Positions 44,870 through 56,321 are shown, numbered from the stretch's first letter. The stretch is 64,000 nt of DNA from Sisyra terminalis (GCA_958496175.1 OY292278.1:13578001-13642000), one strand, 5' to 3'. Translations and numbers: made by a program. Notes: a model not told the origin generated them from the sequence alone.

Positions 44870-45633
44870 GGTATAAGCTTGGATCAGGAACGTAGAAATT
44901 TAAGAACTGTTTCGAATGGTTTCGTAATTATTCCTATAAGTATTGTTCACTTGAATGCAATTTGTACGTAGATTTTGACATATGCCAGAAATGAAGAAGT
45001 GACGGTTATTTTCAAATATGTTTTATCAAATATATAAAACAGAACATAAAAATTTAACAGTTCAATAATGCGACCATAAATATTATCTATTTATATTTTT
45101 CATTTCGCAAATGTTTTGGAGTTTCCTTTCATTAATTATAATACATCACAGTTTTTCACAAGCGTTTTTCCCATAAAAAAGTAAACCTTATTTAGAAAAT
45201 TTAGTTCAAGTCCATTTTAGAGCATACCTACAATCTCGCAAAGATGCATTTTCGACTTTGTTTTTAATTTAATTAGCGATTAAATCGGTCCATAATAACA
45301 TTTTAGCTCCAAAAGAGAGAATTATGCCATATTAGAATTAAATTAACAAAAATATCGCGAATTAAATTTTAAAAAAAGTCGAAAATGCAACGTTGCCAGA
45401 TTGTGGGTGTGCTAAAATGGACTTGAGCTGAAAATTTAATTTTACATATTACAATATAAATTGATATTTGAAAATAACCGTCGCTTCTTCATTTCTGTGA
45501 TTTCTGGCATATGTCAAAGTTTACGTACAAATTGCATTCGAGTGAACAATACGTACAGGAATAATATCGAAACCATTCGAAATAGTTCTCTTCAGTTCTG
45601 AAAATTTCGACGTTCCTGATCCACGCTTATACC
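44870..45633. mobile_element. Long-TIR element D (764 bp with nested MITE)
   Basis: About 175-bp arms (44870-45045 and 45455-45633) are reverse complements with ends GGTATAAGCTTGGATCAGG and GGTATAAGCGTGGATCAGG. GTAAAAAT (44862-44869) and ATAAAAAT (45634-45641) look like an 8-bp target duplication with one change. MITE C copy 3 is nested near the right arm; without it and its duplication, D is about 529 bp. No transposase. Confidence 0.78.
45203..45429. mobile_element. MITE family C, copy 3 (227 bp), nested in D
   Basis: Perfect 8-bp duplication GAAAATTT at 45195-45202 and 45430-45437. Ends AGTTCAAGTCC and AGCTCAAGTCC (read inward). It is exactly the length of copy 1. Inner TCGACTTTG and CAACGTTGCCAGAT are shared with the other copies. 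Confidence 0.88.
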
Positions 45634-45641
45634 ATAAAAAT

Positions 45642-48109
45642 AGTCTTCAATCTGTAATTATAATACATTGCCAAATAGTCTTTAGCCTAAAGTTGATCTT
45701 AACATGGAAATTTATTAATTAAATATTTTCCCAAGAAGTATAAAAGCTAGATAATTTTTAAATTCTGGGATTAAAACTCTAATGCACTTCAGATGATTAG
45801 AAAGGTCTACTTGCCTAAGTCATTGATTTTACAAGAGGTCTCAAACTTTTGAATTGCAGGATACCTTATATGATAAACATACGGGAAACCAAACTATAGA
45901 TATTGAGGAGTAGACGGGGGTGCGAAATAATTTTTTATGTCGTTTTAAATGAGTGTGTTTTTATTACATGTTTGTTTTTCGTTTACATATATTGCAAGTA
46001 TAATATTTAGATCAAAAAATTATGGTCGTTAAAATAATTTTTCGCATAAAATTCGGAAAAATAGGCATTTATTCGTATTTGTACTCGAATATATTATGAT
46101 CTGACGAGTTTTATGTGTCGCTACAGACATCGGTCCAGACGTGGATGTTTGTGTCGTTAAATTTCAACCGTAGACTATCTATAGTTTTTGGGGATGTAAT
46201 TTTCGAAACACAAATTCAATTTCGCTATCGACATTTTCGCTGAAAATTCGCATAAAAATAAAACCATTTTTTTACATATAATTCAATTGTTCTTATTCAA
46301 TGGAAATGAGCAAAAAATGTCAAAATAAATAAGTGTTTTGATGTTTAAATATTGACGTTATTGATGATTCTAAATTTTGGCTATTTACTCTCTACGTATA
46401 TTAAACACGTTTCTCTGTAGGTCTGTTTTTGTAAAGGTCTCTGAAAGTTTGCTCTATTAAAAACTACTGATATAATTTCTTTAATTACTCTGGAAGATTT
46501 ATTTTTGTCGAATTTTCAATTCTCAGGAGATTCATCTCTTTTCTAAGGAGATGAATGAAGGGTTGATATTAAATTTTTCAAACATTGAATTCTGAATTAT
46601 CATCTTCAGAAGTATTTTATTTAACAATAGAAGATAAAAATTACATATTGTTTATAGTTTTTTGTAAATCAACATACAAAATAGAAAAAAGCTTTATAAA
46701 TTTAAAATTGCCATTGTCATTCAAAGTATTGAATGCATGGGCATTCCTGATCATGAAGAATTTTAAGAATTTTTTTTTTCGAAAACAGAAATATTTTTAA
46801 CACTACAATTTTCCATTTAAAATTTTCAATAAACATATCAATTAAATAGGCTATTTTTGATTAAATTTTTTGGGTATTTACAATGGAATTATACCCAACT
46901 CCACCGATTTATCAAATGATGACATTGGCCTTTTTTTCTGTGGAGATTTTAATTTTAAAACGAAAAAAAAATATTAACATGTTGAAAAAAATAATGATTG
47001 GCGATACATTGGTGATGACACTTTATGTTTTGATAGATTATTTTGTATATATTATATTACCCATACCGGCAAAGCAAGTTACTAAAAATGCAGGCGTAGC
47101 TTTATACTGATCGGAAACCTGGGACTATTATCACTATGGTAGCAAGAAAAAAAAGTTTCCAGATAGATCCCTTTTGTGAAGAAAAAAAAAAGATTTATAT
47201 TTAAAGTTGTTTTAGGTGTACCAGAAAGTAAATGCGTTTTTTGAATACCTATACAATTAAAACACAAAATTTTGTTACAACTTTTGATTTTAAATCAATG
47301 ATATAATAAGTCTTAATGGTACCAGAATTTTGACATCTAGGGTGAAAATTTTCAATACCAAATTAGTAAAAATCAATTGATTACTAATGATTTCTAAGGA
47401 AGATATCAAAAATTTCATTTTGAACATCACTTAAGCTCTCAAATGTTTTATCACTTAGTAAATGTTGTAACGCTTGAAAGAAATAAAAATTTAATAGAAT
47501 AACTATGGACGATTAAAGTGAGTACAACAATATCACCCCCCCATTAATTTGAAAGTGTTTTTCGGGGTTTTTCTTCTACAAAAGAATCATGCATTACCAT
47601 GGTGCAGTAAAGCATTTTCTCTGTTAACTGTTGTTGGGCACTTTTTTGAATTTGGTTGATCCACCAACTACTATTCCACATTCGGGTTTAGATTTAACAC
47701 CTTTTTGTCCCTTAATTTCTAATTGGTTAAATTTTTGGCCATTCTTCGTTGCTACCAGTTGGAGAACTAAAACTATTAAATTTAAACTTAAAAAATCTTA
47801 TTTAGGATTGAAAAATTCTAATGCACTTACATAAACATTGAAAATGTATTTAATGACAACTTTGCATTACTATCCTGTGAAACTCGAAGAGTATACAATA
47901 CCGAATTTGTAATCCTTCTGGCTTTTGGTCTTCCCATTTCAATAAAGATTTCATTATAAAAAATATAATGTTATGTTTTATAAATTAATAAGTCACTCAA
48001 ATCATTAAATGTCTAATGTATTATTGCATTTTATTATAAGCAGATAAATGGAAATTGAACTACTATAGGCTTAAAAACGAAATTTATTTCCAGTACACCT
48101 AATACATAA
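45642..48109. other. No gene seen; one hairpin
   Basis: ATTCATCTC (46530-46538) and GAGATGAAT (46548-46556) form a 9-bp hairpin. Open frames at 46585-46800, 46883-47110 and 47631-47834 show no domain I recognise. Confidence 0.35.
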
Positions 48110-48289
48110 ATGAATATAAAAATAAGAAGCATTGAAATCCACAACTTGTTAACGAGAAGAATGAACTATTCTGATTTAAATAACCTTCTAGAAATAGACG
48201 ATACTGCAAAAAGTAAACCTCGTGAGAAACTTAACCATCTGACAGAAATACTTGATCAAATTAATACTGCCTTTTTTATTTATTTTTAA
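48110..48289 (+). CDS. Hypothetical 59-codon ORF
   Basis: ATG at 48110, TAA at 48287. The middle of the product is hydrophilic and helix-like (IEIHNLLTRRMNYSDLNNLL; TAKSKPREKLNHLTEILDQI) rather than the usual AT-noise peptide. It is followed by an AT-rich run. I do not recognise it. It could be a remnant of a larger coding sequence. Context gives no clue. Confidence 0.2.
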   Translation: MNIKIRSIEIHNLLTRRMNYSDLNNLLEIDDTAKSKPREKLNHLTEILDQINTAFFIYF

Positions 48290-49447
48290 ACTACATTTGT
48301 TACTTCAATGAATAGGCTTTCTCAATGATTTATTACTTAATTTATTTTAATTTACCCGAATTACGTATATCAATACATGTAACATTACTATGCCAATCCT
48401 AAATTGTACATTTAACAGTGAATTTTCAATCAAACATGAACAATGTTTCAACTTAACTAATACAACCAAAAAAAGAGAAAGAAAAGTAAATTAGGATTGC
48501 AACAATGTTGCAACAAATCGGTAATGCCATTTACAATGGTTACCACAACAAAATACATAAGGATTTGGAACCGCTAGACATAAACTAAAATTCCTAATCT
48601 TGCGTCAAGAACTAACAATATTAGTAAATTAGCACACCAGTGATATCTAAAAATTAGCAATGGCTAAAATATTATGAATTTTTACCCATAAGAAGTATTT
48701 TTTTACAACGAAACAATAAAGGTTTGTAATTAAAGTATCACATCCACTAATTTAATTTATAAAGCCGAACTACCCAGAAAACCATTAGTTTTTTCGTCGT
48801 ATAGAAGAAAAAATTTTGCACTACATTGGTTCAATTAAATTGGCGATCTTTTAATTATTGAAGAATAAAATGAGTTCCCTTTTTTTGGCAAAACGGCTCG
48901 AGAAAAACGATAAGGTAAGGACAATTATGGAATGAGAGGTTTACAAAAATCAATTGTTGCGGTTCAGTAGTTTTGTTCGTTTCGATAAACGAACTCTTTT
49001 TCTAAATCCTCTTAATTTTTTGTGGGAACAAATTACACAAGGTATTGCAATAAATTTGTTTTTTTTTTTTTGTATTTTTCCTAAGCAATGAATTAATAGT
49101 TTCCTTTTTCAATAGTATTGTTAAGTTTTTATGTGATATAATAGTGAATGTAATATATATTAATATTATATATACAAGACAAACTTGTAAATATACCAGT
49201 GACAATTATTAAGATTAAGCAAACAATTTTTAGGTAAATTAAGGCTTAACAAATTTTTTGGACTCTCAACTAAGAGTGCAAATGCGTTATTTTTAACCAT
49301 TTTAAAAAAAATTATAAGCCAAAATTTAAAAAATAATATTTTAAAACAGAACTTCTGTTATCATAAATATTCAAGGAGAATTTTGAATTTATTTTTTCAC
49401 ACTTTATTCTATTTCTTTTCATATTCCTGTCATAAAGATTTTTTATT
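48290..49447. other. No gene seen
   Basis: AT-rich; no recognised protein or terminal repeats. Confidence 0.35.
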
Positions 49448-49547
49448 GATGATAAAATTCAGATCTCAACTTTTATTTTTTTAAATAAGAAGACAATTCA
49501 GGTTTTTTAAGATCGGTTTTTTTATTTAATATTTTTATTATTCAATT

Positions 49548-49584
49548 AGCTACGTTTCGTTACTTATCGTAACTATATCAGGCT
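49548..49584 (-). ncRNA. Hammerhead-like core, family A copy 3, left arm (mutated)
   Basis: Minus strand: AGC, CTGATAT (core GA lost), A, GTTAC-GATAA-GTAAC, GAAA, CGTA, GCT. The change at the conserved G8/A9 should abolish activity. Confidence 0.55.
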
Positions 49585-49677
49585 TCTTGATTCACAAAAA
49601 TAAAATATTTTCAATATAAATTAAATTATTTATTTATTGATTTCAAATTGAAAATATTTTATTTTTGTGAATCAAGA

Positions 49678-49714
49678 AGCCTGATGAAGTTACGATAAGT
49701 AACGAAACGTAGCT
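49678..49714 (+). ncRNA. Hammerhead-like ribozyme, family A copy 3, right arm (core intact)
   Basis: AGC, CTGATGA, A, stem II GTTAC-GATAA-GTAAC, GAAA, CGTA, GCT; stem I AGC/GCU. Predicted cut after A at 49711. Identical to the intact left-arm ribozyme of copy 2. Confidence 0.62.
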
Positions 49715-49790
49715 AATTGAATAATAAAAATATTAAATAAAAAAACCGATCTTAAAAAATCTGAATTGTCTTCTTATTTTTTATTGACTT

Positions 49791-51625
49791 TTAGTGATAT
49801 GTAGATTAAAATTAATCTTTAATGACAATTAAACACAGGATTCTATGCTTTGATAATCATTTGCCTATTTGGGCAATGTGTTAGATACAAATAAATTAGA
49901 TTATTTGTCACCAAATCTAGTAATTTCCACCAAGAAAATTAAATTTTATATTTTACTTAATTTTTAACAATTTGTCATAATTAAATTCATTGAAAATGTG
50001 ACCCAATTTCAGGAATTGAACATTTGGATCATGGATCCGCAAAATCTTATGAATTATCACTTCAATTGAAAAAAAAATGCTAACGTCCTTGTTACCTACG
50101 AACCACCGATTTTAAACAATTGAATGATTTGTTCGGAACTGTTGAATAAGCCGTTCGTAGAAATCTAAAAAAAATATATATTCTTAGTCAAAATCCAGTA
50201 ATGGAATCCTTGACCAAATCAAGGTTCATTTGATTTATGAAATTATTAATTCAAATTCGAAGAAGGCCATGTAAACATGGATAATTTGATCGCCTAAAAA
50301 TACATTAAATTGTAAACATTTGAATATTGTAAAATTTCTATGGGAAATATATGAAAAACAAAGAAAACAATATTCCAATTTCTTCTTCTTTTATGTAATT
50401 TATTTTATTTTCTTTTAGGGGAGAATCGCTTAAATCGCTCATCCGGACCATTTAACCTATTCGTTTTGAGACTTTTAAATTGCAACTCTCCACTGAGCAA
50501 TTGCTTAGCTCGAAAAAAACGTGTTTAACAATTTAAAAATATTTATTTTAGAGATTGCAGTTATAAATAAAAATTTTATTAAAATATTAAGATTTTAGTT
50601 GACAAAATTGTTGATTTTTATATTTTAGCTCAGAGCTTTTCAATTACATGATGAGAAATGTTGAAATATTCAAAGGATCAAATTGAAGATCCTTTAGTTT
50701 TCACACTCTAACTCCAATCCGCCTACGTCGAGCTTCAAAGCTCCACTAAGCTTCACTCGATTTTCTTTTTAGTTGATCAAAACAAAACACGATCTAAACA
50801 GCTTACAACCCCCATACGCGGTTAATTTAAAATTTAATTTTCTTCACACACCTCACCATTTACTCCATTCCCTGCACTCCATTTTCCCACTAAGACCTTG
50901 CCCTGTTTTGTGCTACTTCGGTCTTATTTATTTCTTCTCTTTTTCATTCCATCTGTTTTACTTCAATTGTCGTAAAAACAAACTGATACGATTATTTTTT
51001 CGTTTGTTTTTGTATCAACCCCCTACATTTGTTGCATCCCTCAAATTTTCCCGCATTTCGACTGTTTTTTTGTTCAATTGGTGGTCGGTTAGTTTTGCTA
51101 CCGTTGTGCTCGTTATAGAGACTATACAATGTGTAATTAAATTAGTTACGCCATCTGTTTCCGTATACATTTCGTGAATGTGTTGTGTTCAAAATTTAAT
51201 TTCACTCACTGGCTTAATTAAATTATAAAGAAAAATTACAATAAAAACTAAGTTTTCAACCTGAATTTCTCGTAAAATTGGCTAAAACAAATTTTTTTCA
51301 CTTATATCTTCGTCATTTTTAAAGCATAATGGTTTTGTTTTGGTTTTCTATATAGTTTTGTGGAAAATACAATGGTCGAATAATGAAAATATATTCAAAT
51401 TATTCAACTTAAGAAGTAATTTAAAGAGAAGTGATATTCAACTAAATATTTCCATAAATCTGCTCTTTGAAGTTCATAAACAAAACTTACTTAAAAGATT
51501 AGCAAATTCTTAAGTTTTTAAAGTAAGAAATTCAAAATTCAATAAATTTAATTGAAAACAAACACGTTTAAAATAGGTATGTTTTCTTAATTGAACAAAC
51601 CATACTTTTACTCTGGTGTGGTAAA
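49791..51625. other. No gene seen
   Basis: The 134-residue frame at 50773-51177 is rich in Phe/Leu/Ser, lacks any motif and lies in pyrimidine-rich sequence, so I do not call it a gene. Confidence 0.35.
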
Positions 51626-51684
51626 TAATTAATTATGTTCTTGGGAACTTGGATTTAAATAATAAGACATTATTTTTCAAATTA

Positions 51685-51727
51685 TCTCAACGTTTCGTTG
51701 GTATTTATTTCCAACTTCTCCAGGAGA
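51685..51727 (-). ncRNA. Hammerhead-like core, element B, left arm (mutated)
   Basis: Minus strand: TCTC, CTGGAGA (A6 changed to G), A, stem II GTTGG/CCAAC, GAAA, CGTT, GAGA. Stem I UCUC/GAGA is intact, but the core change predicts loss of cleavage. Confidence 0.58.
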
Positions 51728-51868
51728 ACTAAAACATAATAACAATGCATGTTGCTCAAAGCCAAATTATTTTTTGTAAAGTATTTTTATCTCAGTTTTA
51801 TACTGAACAGCGAAAATTAATTTGTGTAATTTGGCTTTGAACAACAAGCATTGTTGTTATGTTTTAGT

Positions 51869-51911
51869 TCTCCTGAAGAAGTTGGAAATAAATACCAACG
51901 AAACGTTGAGA
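51869..51911 (+). ncRNA. Hammerhead-like ribozyme, element B, right arm (core intact)
   Basis: TCTC, CTGAAGA, A, stem II GTTGG-AAATAAATA-CCAAC, GAAA, CGTT, GAGA. Stem I UCUC/GAGA has four Watson-Crick pairs and stem II has five. Stem III would be loopless ACGU. Predicted cut between 51907 and 51908. Confidence 0.66.
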
Positions 51912-51970
51912 TAATTTAAAAAATAACATCTTATTATTTAAATCCAAGTTCCCAAGAAGATTATTAATTA

Positions 51971-52239
51971 CATACTTTTATCTTTTCTTTATGTATATCT
52001 AGTAAAAAACAATTATGAAGGTAATGTAAAATATTAAGCAGCAATAGAAATTTATATTGAAAAGTATAATTAATATTTCATCCTAAGCCTATCCCTCCAA
52101 ATCTTGGAGGTGGTGAAGGTGAAACAAAAAAGGTACATAGAATCAACTTTAAAAAGTTAAATTTAGTAAAAGCAGCCTTGAACATAATGAGTTAGTAAAA
52201 AAATGCTTATATAAAAATATCTTTTATTGTTGGAAATCA
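51971..52239. other. No feature recognised
   Basis: Short AT-rich spacer between element B and the mariner mosaic. Confidence 0.3.
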
Positions 52240-54340
52240 AAATTAGTGTCTTTTAGTTAAATTAGGTATAGCAATTTAGCTTAGTTAAAGAGTTTAGTAA
52301 GTTTTAGTCAAATTAATCTACTTATAAATGAATAATTTGTTTTCTTTAAAAAATGGTGCATACTTTCATTCCAAACCTCAATAAAAATCTTTAAATAAAA
52401 CACCAAAATTCCTAAGATATATGATAGAGAAAAAAATTATCAAATATTTTTTACTATGTTTCGAATTGTCAAATTTGGATCAACTGTCGTTTGCATCGTT
52501 TTGTTTTATAATTTTTTGCCATTTTATGGGTCGCTTTATAATATCTCTTTATTAGAAGTCTTGGTCCCAATTGGCGAAAAACTTTAGTAAATAACATACA
52601 AAATCTTCTTTTGATGCCAATTTCTTATCACTAAGAAAGTTTCGCAATACAAGAAAAAGATAATGATCGTTTGGTAGAAAGTTTGAACTATATTGTGCAT
52701 GCAATAAAATTTCCCAATCAAGTTTCTGGAATTTCTGGCGAGGACATTAGTCGTATGTAGCCTGGCAATGTTCTTATGGAACATAACACCTTTCTTTGGC
52801 CTGAAGAAAAAATAATCCAATATTTTATCACTATATTTCGAATTGTCCAATTTGGGTCAACTGTCGTTTACCCCGTTTATTTTATAATTTGTTGCCATTT
52901 ATGGGTAGCTTTATAATACCTCTCAATTAGAAGTCTTGGACCCAATTGGCGAAAAACTCTAATAATAAACATTCAATTTCTTCTTTTGATGCCATTTTCT
53001 TATCACTAAGAAAGTTTCGCAATACAATAAAAAGATAATTATCGTTTGATACAAGGTCTGGCCTATATAAAGGATGCATTAAAATTTCCCAATTAAGTTT
53101 CCGGAGTTTCTGGCGAGCACAGTAGCCGTATATAGCCTGGCGATGTTCTAATAGAACATGATACCTTTTTTGTTGACCAATTATAGCTGTTTATGATCAA
53201 TTTCATGCTTCAAACCCCTATTGTTGATAGTAGAGATTAGATTTAAGTGCTAAGTCCATGTGGAAATTCATAATAAATTTTTCCCTTCAAGTCCCACCAA
53301 ATACACAGCAGAATCTTCCTGGTCATAAGTTCTGGTTTGGCCACCGAATGAGCTGCTTCACTGGGCTTTTACCATGATCGTTTTCGCTCAACATTATCGT
53401 AAGTGACCCATTTTTAATCTACAGTCACCATCTGTTGAAGCAATGGGTAGATTTCATTTCATTTGGCCATGACTTTGCAGATGGAAATTCAATCCATCAT
53501 GTTTTTTTGTATTAATTGATATGACACCAAAACATCGAGCTTCTTTTTGACTTAAAATTGTTGCTATTGTAGTAATAGTGACTTAGTTTAGTGTAAATGG
53601 TTAGTTAGTTTAAGTAAAATAAATCTACTTATAAATGAATCATTTTTTTTCTTTCAGAAATGGTGCATACTTTCATTCCAAACCCCAATAAAAATCTTTG
53701 TGAAAACACCAAAAACCGTGAAATATTAGGTTAAGGAAAAATTAATCCAATATATAAGTGAACCTCAAATATTTATTTAATAGGTTTCGAATTTTCCAAT
53801 TCGGAGCAACTATCATTTAAACCACTTTATTTCATAATTTTTTGCCACTTTAAGGGTAGCTTAGGGTAGCTCTTTTTGAATCAAATTTGTTGCTATTGGT
53901 TTAAAACTGTTCTAAGATCAATATTTATTTCTCCAGCGAGGCTACGACTACTAAAATACTAATAATCTTCGATTATCACTGTGATATTATTGGCATTTTT
54001 GACGACGGTCCTCCCTAAGCGGGGTGCATCTTTAACATCAAAAATACCAGAATGGAATCGACGAAACCAGAATTGCATGTAATTTGCTGGTACAGTATCG
54101 GGTCCATAAACTCCATTCATAATTTCAGTCACCTAGCTTAAATTTTCGTCCTAACCAAAGAAAAATTGTAAAATGCACCAAATTTTTCATTGTTGACTTC
54201 CATTTTTAATACATTGTAACTCATAACTGAATAAACCAAACGAAAAACAGCAAAAACTATTTTTTAGTGCAAAATGTCACCTTGGAAATGAAAATACATT
54301 TGAACTCGTTTAATCAATACTTACGCGATATCGATCACTA
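52240..54340 (-). mobile_element. Mosaic of mariner transposon copies
   Basis: Minus strand. Near 54200-53930 an N-terminal mariner region is readable (MEVNNEKFGAFYNFSLVRTK, then FWFRRFHSGIFDVKDAPRLG). 53580-53170 holds the middle of a transposase (LSQKEARC; TDGDCRLKMGHL with lost reading; VYLVGLEGKIYYEFPHG). 52850-52560 holds the region after the second catalytic D (ARLHTTNVLARNSRNLIGKF...). Part of the 3' region is present three times: 52440-52810, 52816-53180 and 53590-53880, shown by repeats of GTTTCGAATTGTC, AAGTCTTGG.CCCAATTGGCG and ATGGTGCATACTTTCATTCC. A 3' end therefore sits between N-terminal and central parts, so at least two copies are rearranged. All are dead. Clear TIRs were not identified. 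Confidence 0.68.
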
Positions 54341-55779
54341 CAGAAATCTACCGAAAAAAAAAGCGGATTTCTTTTTCTCCTACCTAATATTATTTCTCAG
54401 CAAAAAAACGGAATTTCGAGTTTCGACAGTTGGAAAAAAATTCTGATAAAATTTTTTGGTGTCAAATGTTACGACGCTGTTGTTCTTTAAACTGGAATTT
54501 TAAAAATGAAATGACAAAATTTAAGTTCAAATAATTAATGCCAGTATTACACAGTTTTTAGTCATTTTCAGATGTTTTTAAGTTAAATTCCACTCCGCAT
54601 AATTTAATCCAACGTTTTTAGCTTTATCATCAATTTTTTTTTCAAGATTTAAATATTTACACTAATTTAATAATCAGAAAAACAAGTAACAAAATGGTTT
54701 AGTTTAAATAAGTACATTAAATTAAAGAGAATTTCAGTAATTTAATTCAAATATAATTTACTTTGATTCATCTCCTTTTTATATATTCTTAGTATAAATT
54801 TCATTAATTTTATACTAAGTAATTAATCAAATAATTTCAGTAATTCTCATTGAAGTGATCAAACAGGAAATGAGAGGCGTTAGGGAAAAAAGAAAAGAAA
54901 ATAACTCCAACCGTTGGTTTAATTAATAACTTAATTTAAAATTATGCTAAAGCGATTTAATTATCGAATGATTATATCAACATTAATGACACTTGTTTGT
55001 CAGTAAGGCGTCGTGAAAAATTTGAATAATTTTACGCCGAGTAAATTAATGTTTGTTTCTTTTTCTTCTTTAAACTGTAAGAATGTGTATAGGAAAAAGT
55101 TTCAATGTTGTTAAATAATGCTTTGCCAAATTCAGAAAACGCACGAAAGTGGGGGATTTGGGAAAAATAAAATCAACGTGAAGAAAAGTTAAACCAATGA
55201 AGAAGAAAGTGGTGCAAATGAGAGAAAGTAAAACAAAGGAAAATAAAATTAATCAAATGTATTTTGGTTGAAGTTGGCGTCTTTTTAAATGTTTCCCGGG
55301 AATTCAATTTGTTTTTTTTTTGTGTAACTTTTTTAAAGTCGAAATTATTTTCTTGTAAGCCAATACTCTGTTTGGCTTTGGATTAAGTCCAATAAAAATT
55401 TAGTAAAGCTAACAAATTTGAAAAATTTTCCTTAGTCTATAAAATGCAGGAATGTAATTCTTCTATTCTTCTATTTCCTTTCGACTATTTGTATGACAAA
55501 ATTCAAAAAGATTCCGCAGTGATGCAGTATAATTGATATTTTTGTATTTCCTCTACTGTTTTTTAATTTTCTCCTCATAAAATTGGTTCTTCTTATCACT
55601 TGTTACATTAACAAGAAAATCATTGACTTACCAATAATATTGTTAGACATAAAACAATTTTTGATATATAAATATTCATTTCAAACTGTTTTCTAACATA
55701 TTTTGAAAATGCATCAATATAGTACTTTTTCTATCAATAAACTTAATAAATGTTCAGTTTAGTAAGCGATGATTAATAA
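54341..55779. other. No gene seen
   Basis: AT-rich, no recognised feature. Confidence 0.35.
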
Positions 55780-56200
55780 TAATGATTAATAATAAATGAG
55801 TCTGATTAATAATATATACGTATAGCTTTGAGCAATGCATTAATATCAGATGATAGTAAATACACTTCAATGCAAGAAACTATTAACCAATAGAATTGCG
55901 AGATTAAAAGGTGTTCAATTGTTTTGATTGTTGAAATTTTGAGAATTTTGAAAATTATAGGATTCGGGCACTAACGTCATTCGGGGCTTATTGATATATG
56001 CTTTATAATTAAAGAGTTTGATTTGAGTATATAGATTGCTGGTAAATAATTAAAATTTAAAATGTTTTATTGGAGAAAAAACTTTTCATTTAAATTAGAA
56101 TCAAATGAAATAATCATCTGGGAATATTATTATTACAGCTAAGCGTAATAGTATAATGAAGATTAATAGCAAAATGAAATAAGGAGTTTAACATTTGTCA
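55780..56200 (+). repeat. Diverged interspersed repeat G, copy 2
   Basis: Aligns with 28395-28870: CCAATAGAATTGCGAGATT, TTGAAATTTTGAGAATTTTG, GGCACTAACGTCATTCGGG, AATTAAAGAGTTTGATTT and ATATTATTATTACAG then GTATAATGAA. The nature of the element is unknown. Confidence 0.55.
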
Positions 56201-56238
56201 AATAAAAATAAAATATTATATTTTCTGATTGTTAAATT

Positions 56239-56241
<3 letters not shown>

Positions 56242-56315
<74 letters not shown>
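56242..56315. repeat. (AT)n microsatellite, about 74 bp
   Basis: Uninterrupted AT dinucleotides. Prone to length change and assembly error. Confidence 0.97.

Positions 56316-56321
<6 letters not shown>

Larger units (their letters stand above)
49448..49790 (+). mobile_element. Palindromic element family A, copy 3
   Basis: Leader GATGATAAAATTCAGATCTC at 49448, then two arms (about 49480-49598 and 49660-49790) that are near-perfect reverse complements around an AT-rich centre. It matches copies 1 and 2 in leader and arms, in the same orientation as copy 1. Its uninterrupted leader-arm junction gives the empty site for element F. Confidence 0.75.
51626..51970. mobile_element. Palindromic element B with paired ribozyme-like cores (345 bp)
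   Basis: Two arms of about 150 bp (51626-51785 and 51815-51970) are reverse complements. Outer ends TAATTAATTATG and TAATTAATAATC lead into TTCTTGGGAACTTGG. Each arm carries a hammerhead-like core. The sequence differs from family A, but size, palindromic build and cargo are the same, so A and B look like parallel families of one element type. Confidence 0.75.

Noticed and set aside
46883..47110. 75-codon frame with hydrophobic segments
   Set aside because: AT-rich codons can give hydrophobic peptides by chance; no motif and no supporting neighbours.
50773..51177. 134-codon open frame, among the longest in the window
   Set aside because: Phe/Leu/Ser-rich, no motif, in pyrimidine-rich DNA. 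It looks like composition-driven openness, not a gene.
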